Shown here: piece after piece, positions 5,822-9,583 of the stretch
Position numbering within the stretch: position 1 is the first letter of the stretch
How the letters are laid out: every line of letters begins with the position of its first letter
NCBI GenBank assembly: GCA_030529125.1
Contig: JAUMXP010000054.1
Location: 1 to 9,583 of the forward strand
DNA length: 9,583 nt
Source: Eubacteriales bacterium
Lineage (GTDB): Bacteria > Bacillota > Clostridia > Oscillospirales > Acutalibacteraceae
Direction: 5' to 3'
Notes under the pieces: model-generated
The model's input: only the letters and a program-made list of their open reading frames with translations
What the model was told of the DNA's origin: nothing
The model's database searches: none
Made by a program: the position numbers and the translations under genes

Positions 5822-5836
5822 ATCCTCAAACCTCCC

Positions 5837-6337
5837 TTAAAGTATCTCTTTTACTGATTTGCCACGAATAGCAGCAACCTGCTCTGCTGTACGTAGTGCC
5901 TGAAGACCCTGGAGGGTAGCACGAACTACGTTACAAGGATTGTTTGAACGCAAAGCTTTAGTTCTGATGTCCTTGATACCAACAGCCTCAACGACTGCAC
6001 GAACAGGGCCACCAGCGATAACACCAGTACCAGGTGCAGCAGGCTTCATAAGAACTCTACCTGCACCGAACTCACCGATGATTTCATGTGGGATTGTTGT
6101 ACCCTTTAAAGCAACCTTCATGAGGTGCTTCTTAGCGTCCTCGATGCCCTTACGGATAGCATCAGGAACTTCGCTTGCTTTACCAATACCGAAACCTACA
6201 GTACCGTTACCGTCACCAACTACTACTAAAGCTGCGAACTTCATAATACGTCCGCCCTTTACTGTCTTAGATACGCGGTTAATAGCAACAACTCTTTCTG
6301 TAAGCTCCATTGTGGATGCATCTAAAATATTAGCCAA
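5837..6337 (-). CDS. rpsE: 30S ribosomal protein S5 (uS5)
   Basis: S5 sits at the mRNA entrance of the small subunit with S3 and S4 and affects decoding accuracy and mRNA unwinding. The 166-residue product has the normal length. The N-terminal double-stranded RNA-binding domain covers about residues 11-76, with the loop RVSKTVKGGRIMKFAALVVV (21-40) and GDGNGTVGFGIGKASEVPDA (41-60). The C-terminal domain has IPHEIIGEFGAGRVLMKPA (82-100) and APGTGVIAGGPVRAVVE (101-117). The start is TTG at 6337-6335. It has GGGAGGA (6350-6344) at an ideal 7-base distance, whereas the first downstream ATG (codon 10) has no Shine-Dalgarno. Neighbours are rplR (18 bases upstream) and rpmD (15 bases downstream). 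Stop is TAA. Confidence 0.97.
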   Translation of the reverse strand: MANILDASTMELTERVVAINRVSKTVKGGRIMKFAALVVVGDGNGTVGFGIGKASEVPDAIRKGIEDAKKHLMKVALKGTTIPHEIIGEFGAGRVLMKPAAPGTGVIAGGPVRAVVEAVGIKDIRTKALRSNNPCNVVRATLQGLQALRTAEQVAAIRGKSVKEIL

Positions 6338-6343
6338 AGTTAT

Positions 6344-6350
6344 TCCTCCC
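6344..6350 (-). promoter_or_regulatory. Shine-Dalgarno fixing the TTG start of rpsE
   Basis: GGGAGGA lies 7 bases before the TTG at 6337. No comparable site precedes the next in-frame ATG at codon 10, so this site decides the start of S5. Confidence 0.85.
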
Positions 6351-6355
6351 CTTCC

Positions 6356-6712
6356 TTAGAAATTGAGGCCGCCCTCACGGGCGCCTTCGGCCAACGCTTG
6401 TACACGGCCGTGATAGATGTTACCGCCTCTGTCAAATACAACATCAACGATTTTCTTCTCTGCTGCACGCTCAGCGATGAGCTTGCCGACAGCCTTAGCT
6501 GCTTCTTTGTTGGAACCGCCTTCAATGCTCTTATCGAGTGATGAAGCTGCAACGAGTGTTACACCGTTTACGTCATCGATAATCTGAGCATAGATGTTAG
6601 CATTGGAGCGGAAAACACAAAGGCGAGGACAATCAGCTGTGCCGCTTACTTTACCACGAACTCTCTTATGACGGAGAGCGCGTGCTGCTTTAGAATCTGG
6701 TCTACTTACCAT
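6356..6712 (-). CDS. rplR: 50S ribosomal protein L18 (uL18)
   Basis: L18 binds 5S rRNA, together with L5, and anchors it in the central protuberance. The 118-residue product has the family length. The N-terminus MVSRPDSKAARALRHKRVRG is basic and flexible. The core includes RLCVFRSNANIYAQIIDD (30-47), VTLVAASSLD (51-60), the helix EAAKAVGKLIAERA (70-83) and the C-terminal hallmark VFDRGGNIYHGRVQALAEGA followed by REGGLNF. The ATG at 6712-6710 follows AAAGGAGTG (6729-6721) with about 10 bases between GGAG and the start, slightly longer than the neighbours. It lies 19 bases after rplF and 18 bases before rpsE. Stop is TAA. Confidence 0.98.
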   Translation of the reverse strand: MVSRPDSKAARALRHKRVRGKVSGTADCPRLCVFRSNANIYAQIIDDVNGVTLVAASSLDKSIEGGSNKEAAKAVGKLIAERAAEKKIVDVVFDRGGNIYHGRVQALAEGAREGGLNF

Positions 6713-6731
6713 TGTTAATTCACTCCTTTAA

Positions 6732-7271
6732 TTACTTCTTACCGGCTTTTCCTTCCTTACGGCGGATATACTCATCAACGTACTTAATACCTTTGCCCTT
6801 ATATGGCTCTGGTGGACGTTTTTCTCTAATTTCGGCAGCAAACTGACCAACTTTTTGCTTATCTGCACCGTGAATAATGATTGAGTTTGGACTTGGAACT
6901 TCAATTGTGATGTCCTCAGTGTCCTCAAATACAACATTATGTGAGAAACCTAAGTTCATAACGAGCTGTTTACCCTGCTTCTGGCAACGGTAACCAACAC
7001 CGTTTACCTGAAGTTCTTTCTTGTAACCCTCAGTAACACCAACCATCATGTTAGCGATGAGTGTACGAGTAAGACCATGAAGTGAACGGTTCTGCTTTTC
7101 ATCGTTAGGACGCTTAACTTCAATAATGCCATCATTAATTTCAACTGTCATAGCAGGGTTGATTTTCTGAGTAAGTGTACCCTTTGGACCCTTAACAGTC
7201 ATAACGCTGTTTTCGAATTTAACTTCTACACCAGCGGGAATATTTATAGGTTTTCTTCCAATTCGAGACAT
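6732..7271 (-). CDS. rplF: 50S ribosomal protein L6 (uL6)
   Basis: L6 binds the 23S rRNA near the sarcin-ricin loop and the factor-binding site. I place the start at the ATG at 7271-7269, giving 179 residues beginning MSRIGRKPINIPAGVEV. This is the standard L6 N-terminus, with AGGAGGTG (7284-7277) 7 bases from the end of AGGAGG. An upstream in-frame TTG at 7292 would add seven residues; it lies in rpsH and has no family support. The two duplicated L6 folds cover about residues 1-82 and 83-179. The C-terminal signature GADKQKVGQFAAEIREKRPP (135-154) and EPYKGKGIKYVDE (155-167) is present. The gene is 14 bases after rpsH and 19 bases before rplR. Stop is TAA. Confidence 0.97.
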   Translation of the reverse strand: MSRIGRKPINIPAGVEVKFENSVMTVKGPKGTLTQKINPAMTVEINDGIIEVKRPNDEKQNRSLHGLTRTLIANMMVGVTEGYKKELQVNGVGYRCQKQGKQLVMNLGFSHNVVFEDTEDITIEVPSPNSIIIHGADKQKVGQFAAEIREKRPPEPYKGKGIKYVDEYIRRKEGKAGKK

Positions 7272-7276
7272 TTTCG

Positions 7277-7284
7277 CACCTCCT
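7277..7284 (-). promoter_or_regulatory. Shine-Dalgarno fixing the ATG start of rplF
   Basis: AGGAGGTG, one base after the rpsH stop codon (TAAGAGGAGGTG), is correctly placed for the ATG at 7271. It lies downstream of the TTG at 7292, so it cannot serve that longer start. Confidence 0.88.
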
Positions 7285-7285
7285 C

Positions 7286-7684
7286 TTACCAAACAAATGC
7301 GAGAACTTCGCCGCCTACATTCTCTTTTCTAGCCTGACGGTCTGTCATGATGCCCTTAGATGTAGAGATGATAGCGATACCAAGGCCTTTCATAACCTTT
7401 GGCATATCCTCAACATTGCTATAGATACGCAAACCTGGCTTTGATACTCTTCTTAAGCCCTGAATTACAGGAGTTTTGCCCTCTGCATACTTGAGAACAA
7501 CTTTGATCATACCCTGTTTGCCGTCTTCCTCAACTGAGAAACTCTTGATATAACCTTCGTCTAAAAGAATCTGGCAGATAGCCTTCTTCATGTTTGATGA
7601 AGGAATTTCGACTGTGTCGTGTTTAGCTGAATTAGCATTACGGATTCGTGTCAGTAAATCAGCTATTGTATCTGTAATCTGCAT
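7286..7684 (-). CDS. rpsH: 30S ribosomal protein S8 (uS8)
   Basis: S8 binds the central domain of 16S rRNA (helix 21 region) and is needed for platform assembly. In Escherichia coli it is also the repressor of the spc operon. The 132-residue product has the exact common length. It begins MQITDTIADLLTRIRNANSA, continues with VEIPSSNMKKAICQILLDEG (25-44) and ends with the RNA-binding C-terminal part GIAIISTSKGIMTDRQARKE then NVGGEVLAFVW. The ATG at 7684-7682 follows AGGAGGT (7697-7691). It lies 18 bases after rpsN and 14 bases before rplF. I did not find an obvious copy of the S8 target helix around rplE in this window, but I could not test this by folding. Stop is TAA. Confidence 0.98.
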   Translation of the reverse strand: MQITDTIADLLTRIRNANSAKHDTVEIPSSNMKKAICQILLDEGYIKSFSVEEDGKQGMIKVVLKYAEGKTPVIQGLRRVSKPGLRIYSNVEDMPKVMKGLGIAIISTSKGIMTDRQARKENVGGEVLAFVW

Positions 7685-7702
7685 GATTTAACCTCCTCTA
7701 GC

Positions 7703-7888
7703 TTACCAGCTTGCTTTCTTTACGCCCGGGATTTCGCCTTTGTAAGCGAGCTCACGGAAGCAAATACGACATACACCGAACTTACGAAGGTAGGCGTGTG
7801 GTCTACCGCAGATTTTACATCTTGAGTATTCTCTTGTAGAGAACTTCTGTTTTCTCTGCTGCTTATTTTTCATAGCAGTTTTTGCCAC
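7703..7888 (-). CDS. rpsN: 30S ribosomal protein S14, short zinc type (uS14)
   Basis: S14 is a late-assembling protein in the head of the small subunit. This is the 61-residue zinc form (also called type Z, rpsZ). It has C24, C27, C40 and C43 in two CxxC pairs inside YSRCKICGRPHAYLRKFGVC (21-40) and ends with the invariant ELAYKGEIPGVKKASW. The start is GTG at 7888-7886. AAGGAGGG (7902-7895) lies at the right distance, and the full product MAKTAMKNKQQRKQKFSTRE matches the family N-terminus. The ATG at codon 6 would remove conserved residues. The Shine-Dalgarno begins directly in the rplE stop (TAAGGAGGG). The gene is 12 bases after rplE and 18 bases before rpsH. Stop is TAA. Confidence 0.97.
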   Translation of the reverse strand: MAKTAMKNKQQRKQKFSTREYSRCKICGRPHAYLRKFGVCRICFRELAYKGEIPGVKKASW

Positions 7889-7894
7889 AACAAT

Positions 7895-7902
7895 CCCTCC
7901 TT
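7895..7902 (-). promoter_or_regulatory. Shine-Dalgarno fixing the GTG start of rpsN
   Basis: AAGGAGGG, fused to the stop codon of rplE, is 6 bases from the GTG at 7888. The next ATG (codon 6) would be 21 bases away, too far for this site. Confidence 0.85.
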
Positions 7903-8440
7903 ACTTTGCAAATGGAGCACCCATGAGTGTGAGTAACTCACGAGCTTCCTCGTCTGTCTTCGCAGTAGTAACAAAACAAATGTCCATACCACGAACTTTG
8001 TCAATCTTATCATAGTCGATTTCCGGGAAAATCAGCTGTTCCTTAAGACCCATAGAGTAGTTACCTCTACCGTCAAAAGAGTTTGGATTAATACCACGGA
8101 AGTCACGTACTCTTGGGAGAGCAACGTTGAAGAGTCTGTCTAAGAACTCGTACATTCTCTCGCCTCTGAGTGTAACCTTAGCGCCGATTGGCATACCCTC
8201 TCTGAGCTTAAAGTTAGCAACTGACTTTCTAGCCTTACAGATCATAGCCTTCTGGCCTGTGATCTGACCGAGATCAGAAATAATTGCATCCATAGCCTTA
8301 GGGTTGTCTTTAACTTCACCTGCGCCTACGTTAATAACGATTTTATCAAGCTTTGGAATCTGCATAACGCTCTTGTAGGAGAATTTCTTCATAAGAGCAG
8401 GTGCAACTTCTTTAGCATAGAATTCCTTAAGTCTAGCCAT
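7901..8440 (-). CDS. rplE: 50S ribosomal protein L5 (uL5)
   Basis: L5 binds 5S rRNA with L18 in the central protuberance and contacts S13 and the P-site tRNA. The 179-residue product has the exact usual length. Motifs in order are VMQIPKLDKIVINVGAGE (25-42), GQKAMICKARKSVANFKLRE (63-82), GMPIGAKVTLRGERMYEFLD (83-102), RVRDFRGINPNSFDGRGNYS (110-129), MGLKEQLIFPEIDYDKI (130-146) and the end RELLTLMGAPFAK. The ATG at 8440-8438 follows GGAGGA (8454-8449), which begins directly at the rplX stop (TAAGGAGG). It lies 14 bases after rplX and 12 bases before rpsN. Stop is TAA. Confidence 0.98.
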   Translation of the reverse strand: MARLKEFYAKEVAPALMKKFSYKSVMQIPKLDKIVINVGAGEVKDNPKAMDAIISDLGQITGQKAMICKARKSVANFKLREGMPIGAKVTLRGERMYEFLDRLFNVALPRVRDFRGINPNSFDGRGNYSMGLKEQLIFPEIDYDKIDKVRGMDICFVTTAKTDEEARELLTLMGAPFAK

Positions 8441-8454
8441 TTCTTATATCCTCC

Positions 8455-8772
8455 TTAGATTTCTTCGCCGCACTTTTTGCAGATGCGACCCTTTGAGCCA
8501 TCTTCATAGAGCTTGTGGCCTATTCTAGTTGGCTGCTTGCAGCGTGGGCAAACGAGCTGTACTTTAGAAGCGTACATAGCACCCTCTGCCTTAATGATTC
8601 CGCCAGGTTCGCCCATTCTTCTAGGCTTAACATGCTTAGAAACCATGTTTACCTTTTCAACAATGACCTTACCCTCTTTTGGGCTAACAGCGAGAACCTC
8701 GCCCTTCTTGCCCTTATCTTTACCGCTTAATACTACAACGGTGTCACCTGTTTTAACATGAACTTTACTCAT
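8455..8772 (-). CDS. rplX: 50S ribosomal protein L24 (uL24) with four-cysteine ribbon
   Basis: L24 is one of the first proteins to bind 23S rRNA in large-subunit assembly, near the exit tunnel. The 105-residue product has an N-terminal KOW domain (about residues 4-33: VHVKTGDTVVVLSGKDKGKK then GEVLAVSP), followed by NMVSKHVKPRRMGEPGGIIK (42-61). The C-terminal part carries C75, C78, C98 and C101, a CxxC-x19-CxxC arrangement that looks like a zinc ribbon. Many bacterial L24 proteins have this, and others, such as that of Escherichia coli, lack the cysteines. The ATG at 8772-8770 follows GGAGGTG (8784-8778). The gene is 13 bases after rplN and 14 bases before rplE. Stop is TAA. Confidence 0.98.
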   Translation of the reverse strand: MSKVHVKTGDTVVVLSGKDKGKKGEVLAVSPKEGKVIVEKVNMVSKHVKPRRMGEPGGIIKAEGAMYASKVQLVCPRCKQPTRIGHKLYEDGSKGRICKKCGEEI

Positions 8773-8785
8773 TATGACACCTCCA

Positions 8786-9154
8786 TTATATTACTTCCGG
8801 AGCAAGAGAAAGAATCTTCATGTAATCTTTGTCACGAAGCTCTCTAGCAACCGGTCCGAAGATACGAGTACCACGTGGGTTCTTATCTTCCTTAATGATA
8901 ACTGCTGCGTTTTCATCGAAGCGGATGTAAGTGCCGTCATCACGTCTTACGCCCTTTGCAGAACGTACTACTACTGCTCTTACAACGTCGCCCTTCTTAA
9001 CAACGCCGCCTGGTGCTGCTTTCTTTACAGAAGCAACTATTACATCGCCAATATTGGCATATCTTCTCCTGGTACCGCCAAGAACACGAATGCACATAAG
9101 TTCTTTTGCGCCGGTGTTGTCGGCTACCTTGAGATAAGTCTGCTGTTGAATCAC
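8786..9154 (-). CDS. rplN: 50S ribosomal protein L14 (uL14)
   Basis: L14 lies at the subunit interface of the large subunit, forms bridges with 16S rRNA and is the docking site of the silencing factor RsfS. The 122-residue product has the exact usual length. It opens MIQQQTYLKVADNTGAKELM and continues CIRVLGGTRRRYANIGDVIV (21-40) and SVKKAAPGGVVKKGDVVRAV (42-61). It ends RIFGPVARELRDKDYMKILS then LAPEVI. The start is GTG at 9154-9152. AAGGAGG (9169-9163) is 8 bases upstream and the N-terminus matches the family from the first residue. It lies 30 bases after rpsQ and 13 bases before rplX. Stop is TAA. Confidence 0.98.
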   Translation of the reverse strand: MIQQQTYLKVADNTGAKELMCIRVLGGTRRRYANIGDVIVASVKKAAPGGVVKKGDVVRAVVVRSAKGVRRDDGTYIRFDENAAVIIKEDKNPRGTRIFGPVARELRDKDYMKILSLAPEVI

Positions 9155-9162
9155 AGTGTGTT

Positions 9163-9169
9163 CCTCCTT
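9163..9169 (-). promoter_or_regulatory. Shine-Dalgarno fixing the GTG start of rplN
   Basis: AAGGAGG is 8 bases before the GTG at 9154. No other in-frame start gives the complete L14 N-terminus. Confidence 0.85.
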
Positions 9170-9184
9170 TTTCTCAAGCCAAAA

Positions 9185-9442
9185 TTACTTAGCTTTCTCA
9201 ATAATCTCGACGAGTCTCCATCTCTTATCCTTAGAAAGAGGACGGGTCTCCATAACCTTTACGCGATCGCCTATGCCAGCCTCATTATTCTCATCATGAG
9301 CCTTAAGACGAACTGTGCGCTTAACGACTTTGTTGTACAGTGGGTGTTTTACACTGTCTTCGATAGCAACAACGATTGTTTTGTCCATTTTGTCAGAAAC
9401 AACCTTGCCTATCTGTGTTTTTCTCATATTTCTTTCGTTCAT
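9185..9442 (-). CDS. rpsQ: 30S ribosomal protein S17 (uS17)
   Basis: S17 is a primary binder of 16S rRNA helices in the body of the small subunit, with an OB fold. The 85-residue product has the family length. It begins MNERNMRKTQIGKVVSDKMD and continues KTIVVAIEDSVKHPLYNKVV (21-40), KRTVRLKAHDENNEAGIGDR (41-60) and VKVMETRPLSKDKRWRLVEI (61-80), all standard S17 blocks. The ATG at 9442-9440 follows AGGAGGA (9457-9451), part of a longer purine run that begins at the rpmC stop (TAAGGGAGGAGGA). The ATG at codon 6 is less likely because the family usually has a few residues before the RKT motif. It lies 18 bases after rpmC and 30 bases before rplN. Stop is TAA. Confidence 0.98.
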   Translation of the reverse strand: MNERNMRKTQIGKVVSDKMDKTIVVAIEDSVKHPLYNKVVKRTVRLKAHDENNEAGIGDRVKVMETRPLSKDKRWRLVEIIEKAK

Positions 9443-9460
9443 AATCTGCGTCCTCCTCCC

Positions 9461-9583
9461 TTATGCTTCATCAGCGAGTTCACGGATCACGGTTGAAACG
9501 CGAGCAATGTCTCTCTTGACAGCTGTGATACGCATTGGGTTTTCGAGCTGGTTAATAGCAAGCTGGAAACGAAGGTTGAAAAG
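9461..9583 (-). CDS. rpmC: 50S ribosomal protein L29 (uL29), C-terminal part (cut by window edge)
   Basis: L29 is a small two-helix protein at the exit of the peptide tunnel, next to L23, near the sites of trigger factor and SRP. The last 40 codons and the TAA stop are in the window; roughly 25 N-terminal residues lie beyond the right edge. The visible part begins LFNLRFQLAINQLENPMRIT and ends IARVSTVIRELADEA. It contains the family signature LFNLRFQLA...QLENPMRI and the following helix KRDIARVSTVIRE. Its position before rpsQ is the standard order. No start or ribosome binding site can be judged. Confidence 0.95.
   Translation of the reverse strand, partial: LFNLRFQLAINQLENPMRITAVKRDIARVSTVIRELADEA

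Noticed and set aside
5940..6359. 139-residue open frame on the plus strand opposite rpsE
   Set aside because: It is fully antisense to S5, its low-complexity Pro/Ala/Thr composition mirrors the S5 glycine-rich codons, and no family is recognisable.
6370..6383. GC-rich hairpin CGCCC-GTGA-GGGCG near the end of rplR as a terminator
   Set aside because: It lies inside codons for the conserved L18 ending (GAREGG), has no following U tract, and transcription must continue into rpsE. It is most likely a by-product of the protein sequence.
7272..7292. Longer L6 starting at TTG 7292
   Set aside because: It would place the Shine-Dalgarno inside the coding region and add seven residues (MVRGGAK) that the L6 family lacks before MSRIGRKP.
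8774..9496. 240-residue open frame on the plus strand opposite rplN and rpsQ
   Set aside because: It is antisense to two certain ribosomal protein genes. The translation is not recognisable, is rich in Tyr, Cys and Asn, and there is no sensible ribosome binding site. It is a shadow of codon bias on the other strand.
1..9583. Mobile element, CRISPR array, tRNA/rRNA gene or defence island
   Set aside because: The whole window is covered by collinear core genes with short spacers. No direct repeats, transposase, integrase or structural RNA gene was seen.

Overview
This window is an uninterrupted stretch of the S10-spc-alpha ribosomal protein supercluster. Every supported gene lies on the minus strand, so transcription runs from the right end to the left. 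In transcription order the genes are rpmC (3' part only), rpsQ, rplN, rplX, rplE, rpsN (short zinc type), rpsH, rplF, rplR, rpsE, rpmD, rplO, secY, adk, map, a small KOW-domain gene, infA, rpmJ, rpsM, rpsK, rpsD and rpoA (5' part only). Two genes, rpmJ and rpmD, encode 37 and 56 residues and were read directly from the sequence. No stretch longer than 75 bases lacks a gene.

The organism is most likely a member of the Clostridia (Bacillota). The support is the order secY-adk-map-KOW-infA-rpmJ-rpsM-rpsK-rpsD-rpoA, with rpsD inside the alpha cluster (in Bacillus subtilis rpsD is elsewhere). Further support comes from zinc-ribbon forms of S4, S14, L24, L36 and adenylate kinase, strong AGGAGG ribosome binding sites, and several TTG/GTG starts. 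The adenylate kinase NMP-binding segment (STGNIIREA) recalls Oscillospirales, but this is a weak hint from memory.

From 9583 to about 5636 lies the spc-type block of ribosomal proteins, with gaps of 12 to 30 bases. From 5635 to 1992 the cluster carries rplO, the protein-export channel gene secY, adenylate kinase, methionine aminopeptidase, the KOW protein and initiation factor IF-1. These are packed very tightly: rplO and secY touch, adk and map are 2 bases apart, and the KOW gene overlaps infA by 8 bases. From 1938 to 1 is the alpha block. It has the three widest spacers: 53 bases (infA-rpmJ), 72 bases (rpmJ-rpsM) and 75 bases (rpsD-rpoA). The last two hold small inverted repeats. No promoter or intrinsic terminator is convincing anywhere inside, so the promoter is expected beyond the right edge.

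Together the products build both ribosomal subunits (S17, S14, S8, S5, S13, S11, S4; L29, L14, L24, L5, L6, L18, L30, L15, L36), start translation (IF-1), trim the initiator methionine (Map), insert and export proteins (SecY), balance adenine nucleotides (Adk) and transcribe genes (RNA polymerase alpha). This is core housekeeping DNA. I see no mobile element, CRISPR array, defence system or new gene system. The points worth a second look are small: a palindrome over the rplO stop/secY start junction, hairpins in the rpsD-rpoA and rpmJ-rpsM spacers, the poorly studied KOW protein, and a repeated fusion of stop codon and Shine-Dalgarno sequence.
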